Assembly: GCA_030386875.1 (NCBI GenBank) | Contig: CM059564.1 | Coordinates: forward strand, 70,327,436-70,391,435 | Source of the DNA: Morinoia aosen | Taxonomy: Eukaryota; Arthropoda; Malacostraca; Amphipoda; Talitridae | DNA length: 64,000 nucleotides | Reading direction: 5' to 3' | Part shown: piece by piece, positions 11,337 through 23,950 of the stretch | Layout of the letters: every line of letters starts with the position of its first letter | How positions within the stretch are numbered: the first letter of the stretch is position 1 | Notes under the pieces: generated by a model | Databases searched by the model: none | Told to the model about the DNA's origin: nothing | What the model saw: the letters and a program-made list of their open reading frames with translations, nothing else | Position numbers and translations under genes: made by a program

Positions 11337-14300
11337 GTAAAAATAATACACAACATTTTGAAAGGGAACGGCATGCATGAAGATTTCCAGGAAGTCATAT
11401 CACCTGTGTTTTTTACCACTAATTACAATTTATTACATTAATCCCCATTTGAACGAATGTCTTGTGTAAAGCTGTAGTTCAAGTCCTCTGCTTATGTGAA
11501 AAATGGTTACTGTTTGCTTAAGAAAATTCACTCCCTATCATGAAGCGCATAAGTGGTGGCCTGAAATTGAGTTATGGTGTCAAAAGACATAGTGGCATAA
11601 CCCTGAAAATGTTGGCAGAAAATTGAGCATAAATTATGTTCGAGCATGTTGTTACTGACGAAGAATGTTGTAAAATGGTAACAATGTCACAATTTGTCAC
11701 TAATCAATACTGATAATGTCTCCATATCAATGACAGTTCCACAAGATAATTTCACCCCTGTCACACAGAAGAAGAAAGTCTGGAGCAGCAAGCCTGATTG
11801 AATTTGTCACACAGAAGGTTCATTTATCAATGTTGGCGGAACAAAGGGCACCCATGGTATTACTCCCAATCATCAAACGCACAAAGTAGAATACCAGGTG
11901 CATGAAGTATAGATCGTGTGCTCTAAAGCAACTTGTAAGCTGAACTTTAATAAAAAAATTGGGTGAAAAATGAATTTTGTAAAATAAAGTGCCTGCAAGA
12001 TGGTGCGTTAGTTTTTCGGTTTTATGGCTTGTACGTTATTTGTTCAAATCTTTAGAGAAGAAAAGAACCAACTAAAAATTGCAGAATAATTAAAAAGTAC
12101 GCATTGTGAACACATAAATATTTCTTCCCATTTCACTCAGTCATTCACCCGTACTTTATTCACGCAGAGCGTTGACCTCGATAGGAAGCAGGCTGGCGCT
12201 CAGCCATTGACTTTTAAGTTGAAGGCTTTTCGATGCTCGCATGAATGTTACCGAATTCTGTCGCTAAACTGACAATTTAATTTTGTTGAGATTTTGTCAT
12301 TGGAAATAAATAATATTATCAAAAAGGCCAAAAACATTTGTTTTAACAGCTAAAATTACTAGTCATGCTTGAAGTTTTGTCCCTAGTAGGATGAAAAGAA
12401 ATCCTATGAGACATGCTATCCGCAACAGCAAATGTACAAGTGCTGATCTCCTACCCACAACGTGAGCAACCCACACGTTGGCTCTACGTGAGCAACCCAC
12501 ACGTAGAGCTAAAATAGAGGTTTATTGCCTTCGCACACTTCAGTAAAGGTCTGGCTTCTCGTCTACCACATCACGCATCACATCTTGAAAGAATGGACGA
12601 CGCTGCTTTAACGAAGTCCGTCTGCAGGAAGTCGATATTAGGATGGAGTTTGGTGCAGGCTTCCTGATGTTACGGTTCCCATAGTCAACAGTTCAGTGTA
12701 CCCACGTTTGTGTGTCCCGAGGGAGGATCTGTAACAAAAATGAACTCGGGAACACATGCTGCCTACAAGGGCTATACGTCATCCAGGCTTTATGAGCTGG
12801 CGCTGACTCCTTTTAGAACACTCGGTGCTTTCCAGAAATCAAACAATGATTTGAAGGTTTAAGCATGTCTCTTCAGCACTTCATTCCTTTTGTTTTCACT
12901 TCCTGGTCACAAAAAGGCTGTTGAGTGTTACCCTCAAAGGTCACTCAGTGGCAAACCATCACAAAGCCAGAGATGAACCCTGCCTACCCTTAGAATGAGT
13001 TTGTAAGCTTCCTGACGCTGTCATAATGACGGTAAGATTTTGTTTACATTTGTGAACAGTTTTCTACGGTAACAAGGCTCAGTTTTGCGTCCTCTCTCCA
13101 CGTAGCTTGTGAGGCTCATCCATTCACATGGTTCTGATATTCTTCAGCTGATGATCTGCGGTTCTCGTGTACGCACCGAGCTCTATGTTTTGTCTGGTAA
13201 TCTGTGACATGGGTTTCGTTGGCACTATCATCTATCGTCTCACGATTTTCTGTTTATGAACAGGGCTTCCCAAATTCGAATGGCAACAGCTTCGACAGCC
13301 GCTAGAGTTCTTGCGGGTTGAGTTTAGAGTTCATGCTGGGTAGAAGCGCCTGATGACGGTAATCAGAGTTCTATGAAATTTAACGGGTGGCCACTGGTAA
13401 AATGTCTCGACTATCGTTCGTTACAATTGCAAAACCAATCACAGCCGGGTCGAGGGCAACATTAGAACAAAACTAGTGGCAAAACTAGGTGTATTAATTA
13501 GGAGCAGAGATTAAAAGTATGGGGTTAAGCATCTCCAGTATCTAGAATAAAATATAAATTGGTACATCTTACAAATGGAATACGGAAAGTTTACCGAAAA
13601 TATTCAAAATTTGTAACCTGAAAAAAAGTCCCAGCCAAAACTATTGAAACAGTGTCGAAAAGTCAGTTTCATATAAAATTGAGTGAATTTTGTGAAGTAA
13701 TTTGCTTTCCGAAAATTTGACATCCTGTTTATTGCTGTGAAATATGACTCTAAAAATATTTCCATACATTAAGTGATCAGTTATAAGAAAATGGTTCCTA
13801 ATACATGCTAAGCATTCGAAAACACATACCGGCAGCAACAGAAACCTGCACAATCCCTAGATCGGTAATGGGAGTCGCTAAATAGGAAGATGTCTCACTG
13901 CAGTATGAGTCATTACACAGGCTGAATGAATATTTGTAGACGACGGATCTTCTTGCAAGTACAAACAACCTGTCTGTAAAGTGGAAAAATTACTAAAGTT
14001 GAAGCTACGGAGAAAAGTTATTCTGAGCTATGATTTGTTTACGGATCATATTTCAGTGTCTTAATTTTGTAGGGTTGTGTAATAAATATTTAACCTATTT
14101 AAATTAACAGTTTTTTAGTACGTGTGTAATCAATTATTTCCCGAAAGAATTATTTCTAACCGCTTGGGTAAAGCCTTACATAAATTTGTATCACTACCGG
14201 AAAAACATTCTCACGGTTTCGTTTACTAAAGAGTTGATCACAACCAAATGTAAAAACTGTTCACTTTAATGTTCCTCAGTAAATACTGTTTTTGCCCTGC

Positions 14301-17300
14301 CATCTATGTCTACTCTTCGAAAATGTTGTATCAAAAGAACCTAACATACTCATATCTACTGTACTGTTTTTCTGTATAACAATTTCAAAATAATTTTTCG
14401 CCCTAGTTTCGATGATAGTATTGTTTCCAGTGTGCCGGTGGCGGGATATCTTAATATGTAAAGCTGCGTCGTCTATAAATTAACATGTAGCCAGAGCCAA
14501 CGTAATGTGACATGCTGTTGCGAGACCTGTCTCAATTTTAGGTGTGACATATGTGATATAATATAAATGCATCACTCTGTCTGATTACGGTCTCAAAATT
14601 TTACTCAATAGTCCACGCACTCGACTAAACGATGACTCAAAACATGATCCAGGAATAAAAATTTACCCGCTGAGTGCCCGATATAGTACCCGGGATACAA
14701 GGGTCCAAGGGGGGGATTAGGGAATATGAATAGGGCGTCATAGTACATATTGCCCACAATCAGCAGAGTGAAATATCCTTTTATTTTAGCTTCCGATTAA
14801 TGAAAAGTATAAGATAAAAATCATCTGATTGGAGAGAGCTTCTCGATTCATAAGAGATCAACCCCGTGTGAGAGCCTGTGTCTGCCAGAGCAGGGGTTGC
14901 GTTTGTGCTCCGTGGCCTCATAGTGGTAGCACATAAAAGAAAGCTTGTAATTCCAATTCGAAATCTTTATCCCTATAGCCTTTAAGATAAAGAAATAGGC
15001 GTGAAAATATGAAAAAATAAAGTTCATTGAGTTTTTGGAAGTCTCGATTCCTTCATTCAATACATATTCAGACATTCAGGGCTTGTGCTCTGAAACTACC
15101 CATATTTGAATTAATTATTTTCCTTCCAATTAATTGCAGCAAAAATTTACTTATTCAAAGTTTCAAAAAATTACTTGATTTTCGACACAAGATATCTGCG
15201 TTGCATTTATAGCTCTAATATTCTCTTTTTTTGAAAAGTTCGCCCTCCCCCCTTCTCTCCCCACAGTGAGGTAGAAAATCCCCAAACCCTCATCATATAT
15301 ATTTCCTACGAATATTTTTTCACTATTCAGAAAATTGAAAAGAGTATGCAAGTAAAACTATTCCGCATTCGAAAAACATCGGTTTACAGAAATTTCAGAA
15401 CAATCGAACCCGCGTGGAATTTTTTTTGTGCAGATTATCCTGTTTTAGTGACGCGCACTTTCGGGCCAAGAGCACAGGGTTTTCTGTTCATTTCTGTAGA
15501 ATGTCGGTGAATAGGTAGGTAACAAAGAAGTATGTTTTTGATGCAATGCCCTTACGTCTGATAGCCTCGATCATTAACAACAATTCTAAAGTTGTATTTT
15601 GCATCATTAGGGTGAGGGTCAGATAGCTTGAAAACATATACATATTCCCAGAATTAATCAAATTTTAATGGAACTAATTAGTCTGCGCTTCTCAATATTC
15701 TAAGTAAGGACTTATCTCTGATTGTATTTTTCTTTCACCAAAATTGGAAAAAAATTCCTATGCGAAACATTCACAGTGCGTATTTTATTTCAGACACTGC
15801 AAATGAGTACTACGAAACTCATAGACTTTTATTTTCATATAGATAAATTTACTTTAGAAACAAAAGCCTATGTTAACGCAGAGTACAGTTATGATCATGA
15901 ACGTTTGAGAAAGCATTTGCGAGAAATGCGTTGGACCTGAGGCAACACTTGCTGTATGACAACGCAAACATTTTACGAAGAAAAGTTTGACAGAATGACT
16001 ACTGATTGTTCTTGTGTTTTCAGTTATTAATACATATTTATAATGCAATACATTTTTATCGATTTTCTTTCCCGTCTGAGAACTCTAAACTACTAAACAT
16101 AAAAAAGTTCTTATAAAGTTTTTTTTAATTTTGAGCCGTTTTGCAATTAATTTTTGTAAAATGTAAGTTATGTTCATTATTAAAGAGGCATTAATAATTT
16201 AAGTATAATATATAGAGCGCGAACTAAACTTCCAACTCCCGCTAAAATTGTTCCAGGTATCAAAGAATGTGAACGTGGTGATGTAATTGAAGCGCTCTGA
16301 TCCCTTGAATTTGACAAGCGACAGGGAGGCTTGACTTGGTTCTGCATGTGTGGGGTGAATTCATTCCCTCGGACAGAAGTGAAAGTGTACAGGAAAATTA
16401 ACGAAGTAGGTCGAAGAGCCAACGCTTATGTTCTATATATTTCTCAAAACATTTTTGATTTTTAGCGGAACTATATTTTTCAGGTCATGAATTTCATTTT
16501 TGAGCGGAAGTCACTTTGAGGACTACTAGCAAAAAAACAAAAAACAAAATGAGAACGTTCTGAGTAACAAGTGGAAATTGATCCACTGATTTTTTATGCT
16601 ATTAATAGGAATGAGTTAAAATACCGTACAACATTTTAATTCCGACGTACATCTTTACTTTTTATAAACACATATAACTTACACTGCCGTGCGTTGTCAA
16701 AGATATATAATATCATTTATACGTAAAATTAGTGGATCAGTTTTTGTGTGAATTAGGAAGTATTCTGAATACATGAGGGTAATTTTACCCAAATAAATAA
16801 GAATTGAAAAAAAACGTATCGAAATTATTGGTGAAATACATTATTTAGTGGTAACATAGCGTTTAAGCATCTAAAAATCAATTTACAAGAAGATGTACAA
16901 CAAACAGACGATAGAAGCCCTCTGCAAGCCCTCTACAAACGGAATTTGTACTTCACTAATATATCACCAATTTCGCTAATTTTGATTCAGTGAAACTGAG
17001 TTTGTGTTCGAATATCAAATTAGAAGTAAAGCGATGAAAAATATTTTTTAAAAGAAACTTTTAACGTTTTCCAAGTTTATTTGAATCACATGAGATAATA
17101 AAATCAATGATGCTGTTGCTTATTCTAGATTCTTCTATATTTCAGCGGATTAGGAAATTCAAATATGGTTTAAATATAAGAATCTTTAAAATGAGTTACG
17201 ATGAATAAGTTTGGCTTAGTCTTCTACCTAATTTGGTAAATTTTAACACTTCCAAGGAAAATTTTCAACAGGTATGAGGGAAAATTTTTCACGAGATGTA

Positions 17301-18698
17301 TGTTGTTTTCGTGATCAAGCTTAGCTTCCTGAGTGAGTATGCGAACTGAAGTAGCTAAGAGAAAATAACTCGTGCATAAATAAATTTCTTACCAGTTCTT
17401 TCGACTAAATAACGTAACTAGTATTGAAAAATTGACTTGAGCAGTTTTTGTACGCTACTGAATACTGTATAATTCAATTAAACTACTCCCTCTGGCTATA
17501 ATTTCATGGGTGAGTGTTTGAAATTACCTTGCAGTAAGTTTTACTGAATTTATATTAAATTTATGAACGAGCATACCAAAATTCCTAAGTGAGTTTTCGA
17601 AAATTAAACTTTATTTTTATTTTATGCATAATCTAGAGTTCATAACTCCTCCAATACTTGATCGATTCTAAGGTTCTTAATTTTTCTATTCACTTTACAG
17701 GGCAGACTATCCGGATAAAGTTTTTGTCTCCTGCAAATATCTATCTATTGTCCTCGCCAAAAGCCTTTTTCTTAAGGATACACAAATAACCACTTGAGAA
17801 GAAAGATGAACCCGGTTATTTAGTTTTGAACACCTAAGTCAATTTTTAAAATCACAACGTTTCTCATTTCAGCGCAGGAACCGAATGAAAGACGCGCTCC
17901 TGAAGGAATAGACCAGCCAACATGCATCAACTAAACAAAAAAACTCACAAATTACGAAACCAATGACTGTATTTATGTAAGGCTTTGTGAGTGTAAATGT
18001 AGTGCAGCAATTTGGAAACATTTAATCGCCACTCATGACTTGAAAATAACTCATCAATTTGAAAATCTTTTAATTCACAAATATTCAATGATAAATACAT
18101 TTATCATATGGAATTTCCATTCGTAGCACATTAGTTTATCGAAGATGATACCTAGTCACTGCCTTTGCTTTCAAATGGCAAGCACGAGTGTTTTCATACA
18201 AAAGAAAAGGAAATAAAGCAGACCGTTTGTGTACGGGCAACTGGCAATAATCTCCTCATCAGACGCCTAGGTGAAAAACACATTAAAAAATGGCCTCATA
18301 TGTTCAAACATGCGAATTTAGCTTCACAAATTTGAGGGAAGAACGGAATTAATAACTATGGCAAGTTAGGTAAAAGTTGAGAAGCATGCCATAATATAAC
18401 CCCATAGAATACTTACAGTTTTCTTGAGTATTATTGGTGGCTGCACTCATAACTGAGTATGTAGAAGCCCACAGTTAGGAGTGTACTCAACAGAATAAAG
18501 TAAAAAAAGTTTGAGCGTATTTACATTCATTTTGAAAAAGATTTCACTAGGTTTTATCAAATAAATAGTTTCATAACTGCGCTTATCATAACATTGTGCC
18601 GAAATTATCAATAAATATTTTTTGATTATTTATTACGAGTGTTGTTTTTGGACTACATCAAAGTTCAAAGCAATGAAACATTTTTACTCTGATTTCAG
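11337..18698 (+). other. Gr intron 2 (7.36 kb)
   Basis: Long intron from GTAAAA to TGATTTCAG. It contains only unassigned sequence: a short direct repeat ACGTGAGCAACCCACACGT at about 12460 and 12487, a somewhat GC-richer unassigned block at about 12540-13480, and chance open frames on both strands (13641-13853, 14848-15075, 15722-15940 and others) without recognisable domains. Confidence 0.7.
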
Positions 18699-18785
18699 AT
18701 CACTGAACTGAAATCACTTCTGGATGACTGCCCCACTTTTGAAATGAGCAATGTCTTCACACTCAGCCGCTCAAAAATTGTCAAC
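18699..18785 (+). CDS. Gustatory receptor family protein, exon 3 (residues 378-406)
   Basis: An 87-base exon between GATTTCAG and GTAAGT, phase 0 on both sides. It encodes 29 residues ending PTFEMSNVFTLSRSKIVN. This corresponds to the conserved Gr stretch just before TM7, where family members have an F-x-A-x-x-F-x-(L/I)-(D/N/S)-R-S-like pattern. The alanine-glycine part of the usual pattern is replaced by M-S-N-V. The splice sites and phase fit exons 2 and 4 exactly. Confidence 0.82.
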
Positions 18786-19752
18786 GTAAGTAGTCTGTTA
18801 GTGTGAATAAATCTTCGACCCAGCCTCTCTGGAGGGTGCACGTGCAATGTCTTATTTTGGCTCGAAATGCTGTTCAGCAATTAAATGTTTTGATGGAAAA
18901 AAAACTAATTTTCACATGAAAACGACTATAATTTTATCAAATCTAGCAACATTCCATACGATTTCCAAGTTTTGCCCATTTTTGGCGGCGTATCAAGATA
19001 AAGTTTCGTATAGTTCGAGGATGGATGTAAAGTAAGTATTCCAGTTTTGAACGTATAATGTGTCACACTTATTACTTCGCCCTGATCGCCCTTTTTCAAT
19101 TGGGCGAATTGTAAATATTACACTTTGATTTATGATCCTAAATGTAAATATTCAAATTATTTAGCATGATACTGCACATCTTCTGACGCTCAAGAAATTA
19201 ATTTGCTCAATAAAGGCAATAAATGAAATCGTAAATTTGTTTAGGACGCATAGTGAAGTCGATCGTGACATACTTGATCCAGAATTTATCGAACCTTGTT
19301 CACGAACGTAAACCAGCTAATCAACAACATCAACACTAATGTGATGTTTTTTAATACGACTTTAATTCAATGAATTTCACTAATACGGAAATTACACATC
19401 ACCAAGTATAGTGATGTTAATGCCTCTTAAACCAAGATTAAAAATAGCGTTGAATTTCATTTCAGAAGGAGGAATGTAGTTGAATATAAGCATTGTGAGA
19501 TTTTGAATGATATCAGGTGTTTCACATTTTGTCTCTTGTAATCCAGGTTTACCTCTCAGAAAATGAACTAAATTTACTGAAGATGAATTCATCCCCGCGT
19601 TGAAACAAATTAATAAAAAATAGAACTGAAATAACAGAAAACTTGAGCTGAGTCCCGGACTTTTCAAGTGACTCAAGATGGCATCACAATGCAGCACTGA
19701 GAGAAATTTTTGCCTCTCCAAGTGTCTCATGGCTGTTCAGATGTCTCATAGG

Positions 19753-19921
19753 TAGCCAGAACATCTCAAAGAGAGAGCAGATTTCTCATCGGAAGTGCGA
19801 CCTTTCGATGAGCGCTAAACTTCTCAAAAGTGTTGCCTATGTTTTATTAGCCATGATAATGTTGTGGCTATGTCACCCCTATACCTTGACTGGAATCATT
19901 TAAGTGTTCAGTAAATGTAAG
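19753..19921. repeat. Diverged direct repeat, copy 1
   Basis: Begins AGCCAGAACATCTCAAA and ends ATTTAAGTGTTCAGTAAATGTAA. It aligns along its whole length with 20340-20508, sharing CATCGGAAGTGCGAC, GATGAGCGC and CTATGTTTTATTAGC-like blocks. The offset between copies is about 587 bases. Family not recognised. Confidence 0.75.
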
Positions 19922-20339
19922 ATGTATCAATTTAATTTCTATCATAAAGGTTGTAACTTATACCTAGAGCTTCACTCCTGAAGACTAAAGTAGAAGCTAT
20001 TTAAGATCGTTACCGCACTTAGCCGAATGGGGCGAAATGGCGCAGGTAGTATCAGGACGTTTTACAACTGGTGGCTCCTGCAGGCAGCAGCATGTGCCGA
20101 TGCCCTCTAGAACATTCGTGAACGTTTCCTTGTTCTAGATCTTTCTCGAGAAGTCTCCACTCATTCCTCCGCCTTCGACTAATCCTTGAGCTTTCCTCAA
20201 CATTCTTCTGCCTCAACATCTAAATTTTAAATGCATGTCTAATACCTTCAGCTCTTAGTGTTGTATCCCTTCATATTATAATTGAACTTAAATCAATGAT
20301 GTTTTAAAGTTCAATTATACCCACAACGCTTTTATAAAG

Positions 20340-20508
20340 AAACCAGAACGTCTCAAATACAGAGTAGATGTCTCATCGGAAGTGCGACACCTCGATGAGC
20401 GCGAAGTGTCTCAAAATGCTGCCTATCTTTTATTGGCGATGATGATGTAATAGCTTAGTCACCCCTCAAATCTGACTTTAGTTATTTAAGTGTTCAGTAA
20501 ATGTAACA
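20340..20508. repeat. Diverged direct repeat, copy 2
   Basis: Second copy of the repeat at 19753-19921: CCAGAACGTCTCAAA to ATTTAAGTGTTCAGTAAATGTAA. Both copies lie among many (A/G)TGTCTC words, which continue to about 21035. Confidence 0.75.
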
Positions 20509-20863
20509 GGGAGCAAAGTAAATTTTTGATAAAAACCTAACTTCTCCTACAGACTGTCAAGACGGTCTCTTCATCGGAAGTTAACACATTATTGCTATCC
20601 CTCTCTGCTGAACGAGGAGTTTAGCTGGTGGCTGTAAAAGGCTAATTGCTGGTGACGAGACTAATTCCTGTCACAGCTTTTCAGCGTTAACTAGTATTGA
20701 TGTCATCATCAGCAGCTATCGCCTAACTCAAGATTATGAGCGTATCCAAGTTTCTTCATGGCGCTGGAAGCGTCAACCTTGCTTGGTAGTGCAATGCTTC
20801 AGCTTAATATCCGTAGAGTTTTGTGTGAGACATCAGTTGTAAATGCATCAAAATCAAGCCCAA

Positions 20864-20883
20864 GTGTCTCATCGATGAGACAC
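20864..20883. repeat. Perfect 20-bp palindrome
   Basis: GTGTCTCATCGATGAGACAC reads identically on both strands. It lies in a region enriched for GTGTCTC words (20860-21000). Function unknown. Confidence 0.85.
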
Positions 20884-21945
20884 TGATGCACTTTTAGTGA
20901 GACACAAGAGCGTCTCTAAATCGGGTCTGGAGACACTGGTATGCATCCTAATCTTGGGTGTCTCGTTGATGATGCATCTGCGTGTCTCGGTTTTGGGACA
21001 AACGTCAGGTGCACCTGGGTGTTTCAAAATAGGGCTATTATTTCTTTCTGTGAGCATTCCCCATACTTCTCCACCTCAGCTACCACAACATACACCGTTC
21101 GGATCCATGAGGCGATGGTCATCCCTTATCCCCTCACGCAGCGTAGCAAATCCCTCGACTTCTAAGTAACGCCGTGTTTTCCCGTGTTTTTGTAATAGTT
21201 TCACGATAATCTAATACACTTGGAGTAGGTATACTTATCAATAAGATCATAGCCAGGTATGACCGTGGAAAAATGAAATTCTATGTTCATTACTGAAGAC
21301 GCCATCCCCCTTGAGAATAACCATGGAAGGGGGGTATCGAAATCTGTGTTCTGAGAACTGGCTACTTTGTCAAGGAGACGTAACTTCAGTAGAAAAATAA
21401 GCCATTCACGGTCAACTTTTTTATTCTAGAGGAGAGAATACGTTTCACTTTTTTTCGTTTTATAACAACACGTCAAAACAATATAGCAAGAGCTTGCACA
21501 ATCATGTAACACCGAATAAATACTAATAACAGCGGCTCAAAATATAGCAACATCCAGTATCAATACAGTGACGTCGCTGCAAAATTGATAACATATGCAA
21601 AATGTAGTGACAGAGACAAATAAATATAACGTTGCTTCAAATTGTATAACACTCTCAGAATGTTGCAACAGGTTTCCATTTTTTTAAACAAATGATCAAA
21701 TCTTGTTTCTATGCTTAATATAGACAGTATCACAGGCTCAAAATAATGTCACAAATGCAAAAAATAGTAACGATAAGTCATAAGTTGTAGCAGCATCTTT
21801 TAAACTCCTATTGACCCGAGAAATTACTTCCTCATTCAATAAAAATTGAAAATGATGGATCCACCTCGAAATCTCAAATGTCAAAATCCTGAAAGTCAAA
21901 ATCCCGAATATCTAATTCCAGACCATATTTGGCAGTGAAAGCATC

Positions 21946-22072
21946 GAACCGAATTGGTAGTGTGTGTTACGAATTGGTGGTGTGTGTTACGAATTGGTGA
22001 TGTGTGTTATGAATTGGTGTTGTGTGCTACGAATTGGTAGTGCGTGTGACGAATTGGTGTTGTGAAGAATTG
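21946..22072. repeat. Minisatellite, about 20-bp unit, about 6 copies
   Basis: ACGAATTGGTAGTGTGTGTT and close variants (GGTGGT, GGTGAT, GGTGTT) follow each other head to tail. Copy B lacks this array. Confidence 0.85.
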
Positions 22073-22339
22073 AAAATAATCGATAAAAATTGTCTATGAC
22101 AGCTGGCATTTAAATTTTGAATAAGGTATTTTTAACTGAACAGGACATTCGAGATTGGGATTTTCGGGATTTAGATATTCCAGATTTCGACTTTCGGGAT
22201 TTCGACATTCGGGATTTTGAATTTCGGGATTCTGAATGCCATCCGACAATAACATGGCGCTAGGTTCCATTACTTCCCGCTCAGTGGATGATGCACTGAC
22301 CGGAAAGTAATGAAATTTTTCAGAACAACTCTTTCGTGG

Positions 22340-22740
22340 CCGGTTCACGGGTGATATGTATTACTGCTCAAGAACTGGGAGTGAAGCGTACCACCGCTTA
22401 TTACATTGTTAAGTCCTTTCAACAACGACAATCTGTTTTTGCCGCCGCAAAACTTGTGGTCGCAAGATGATAGATGTTGAGAACCAGGACTTACTTGTGA
22501 TGTTGATTGAGGCTACTCCAACCATCACGGTCAAGGATCGCAATAGAACTCTTCGTGTCCTTTTGACCGCAAGCCCTACGTCTCAGATGCCACATTTGCA
22601 ACGTCTGAATGACATCGTGGAGATATGCACTGTGGTGGCAGCGCGTAGAGCAGGAAAGTCGCTGCGTTAGCACAGAGATTGACACGTGTGTGCCGTCTGT
22701 CACTCAACGCATTGTGGCAGACAACTACACCCATGCCAAC
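22340..22740 (+). pseudogene. Relic of a Tc1/mariner-like (IS630-type) transposase N-terminus
   Basis: One frame reads CITAQELGVKRTTAYYIVKS, a helix-turn-helix typical of the DNA-binding start of IS630/Tc1-like transposases. After a frame change, another reads MIDVENQDLLVMLIEATPTI, matching the linker region in which such proteins have a (V/I)D-E-x(n)-L-V-x-L-(I/V)-E-x-x-P-x-(L/I)-T pattern. No DDE catalytic part is visible. It is frameshifted and has stops, so it is dead. The assignment rests on motif memory, not on a search. Confidence 0.45.
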
Positions 22741-23697
22741 AGCTACTTAATCAAGTTTAACCAACACGATATTTTCTATTGAACATAGGTTCAACATCTG
22801 ACATATGATGTTGATTCTTTATTGTAATTATCAATAATTTTTTTTGCATGGTTTCAGTATGCATTTTGCGCTACCCTGCATAACTACTTTATTGTTTATT
22901 TTTCTTACAAATAACTATGTCAGAAATTGTTAATTTGTTACAATAATATTTACGCACGTTATTATTTTTGTATAGTTGTTATCCTTTTTGAAAGTTGTTA
23001 AAATAAACCTACTCTGTCACAACATATTTTTTCCTTGTTTTGATGAATAGTTTCACTGTCATTCATTTTGCTTGGTGTCGCTATAATTTGTCGTTGTTGC
23101 TATTTTTTTGCGACACTGTCTCTATATTTCTATTCCCTGTTATATTCAATGGTTAGTCGTTGTAAAATTTGCAGCTCGTCGGAACATTTTGAAAGAATGT
23201 GGTTATAAAACGAGAAAAGGTGTATGGCCAGTATCACAGGTTCAAAGTAATGTAACGGATGCAAAAAATTGTAATGAAAAGTCATAAGATGGAACAACAT
23301 CTTTTAAACGCCTATTGAGGAGAGAAAATATTTTTTTAACACTTCCATATTAAAAAAAATGAAAAAAATGGGATCACCTTGAAATCCCGAGTATCATAAT
23401 TCCAGAAGTCAAAATCTCGAATATCTAATTCCCGACCATATTTGGCAGTGAAATACTGTACATGCCAGTTGGTAACCCTGATTACAACATTCGGGATTTT
23501 GATTTTTGGGATTTAGATATACGGGATTTAGACATTCGGGATTTTGACTTTCAGGAGTCTGAATGCCACCCGGCAATAATACATGTAGGACTACATTCCA
23601 TTACTTCCCGGTCAGTGGAAGATGCAATATCCGCTGACCGGGAAGTAACGGATTTTCCAGAACAACTCTGTCGTGGCCGGTTCACTTGTGATACATA

Positions 23698-23950
23698 TGA
23701 TGTTCATTCACAAAATAAAAAGAACCAACGTTATAGAGAACATTTATTGTAGCAAACGTTTCGGAATACAAGTAATTCCATCATCAGTGCTAAAAGAAAT
23801 AAAAAGTAATTTTCAGTCATGCATAAGACGAATAAGGTCTGAATAGAAATATCAAGCAAAAACGGAAAAAATTAAAATAAATCCTTTTCTAACGACTAGA
23901 ATACCACACTTAAGCCCTAATCGCCTTATAAGTACGACTGATGTTCATTC
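23698..23950 (-). mobile_element. 229-bp retroelement-like insertion with 12-bp target duplication
   Basis: TGATGTTCATTC occurs at 23698-23709 and again at 23939-23950; between them lie 229 bases absent from copy A. Read on the minus strand, the insert ends with a hairpin motif CACTGATGATGGAAT...ATTCCGAAACG followed by an AT-rich tail. A long target duplication and 3'-end placement of the motif suggest a short non-autonomous retroelement (Penelope-like or LINE-derived). No coding sequence. Confidence 0.65.
23750..23792 (-). ncRNA. Hammerhead-like hairpin motif, site A
   Basis: On the minus strand: UAGCA, then CUGAUGA, U, stem GGAAU/AUUCC around a 7-base loop, GAAACGU, then UGCUA pairing with the first UAGCA. 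CUGAUGA and GAAA flanking a hairpin are the two halves of the hammerhead ribozyme core. An extra U before stem II, and no clear stem III with a GUH cleavage site, mean cleavage is not predicted with confidence. Confidence 0.35.

Larger units (their letters stand above)
21440..23224 (+). mobile_element. DNA-transposon-like repeat, copy A (with transposase relic)
   Basis: Copy A shares long blocks in the same order with copy B (23225-24335). These are a leader with CAGTATCACAGG at about 21727, an AATCCCGAATATCTAATTCC block at about 21903, an array of GACATTCGGGATTTT-type 15-16 base units at 22140-22225, a TCGTGGCCGGTTCAC block at about 22334, and a long A/T-rich right part with ACCTACTCTGTCACAACATA at about 23009. 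The CCCGAA words of the left part are the inverse of the TTCGGG words of the right part, so the element has internal inverted symmetry. The left end is approximate; terminal repeats were not resolved. Confidence 0.6.

Noticed and set aside
13340-13375. Fourth hammerhead-like motif (GCCTGATGACGG ... ATGAAA)
   Set aside because: No stem pairs between the two core halves.
22094-22348. Minus-strand protein with N-P-E-x-(Q/R) repeats
   Set aside because: The peptide repeat is a by-product of the 15-16 base TTCGGGATTT array in a transposon-like repeat.
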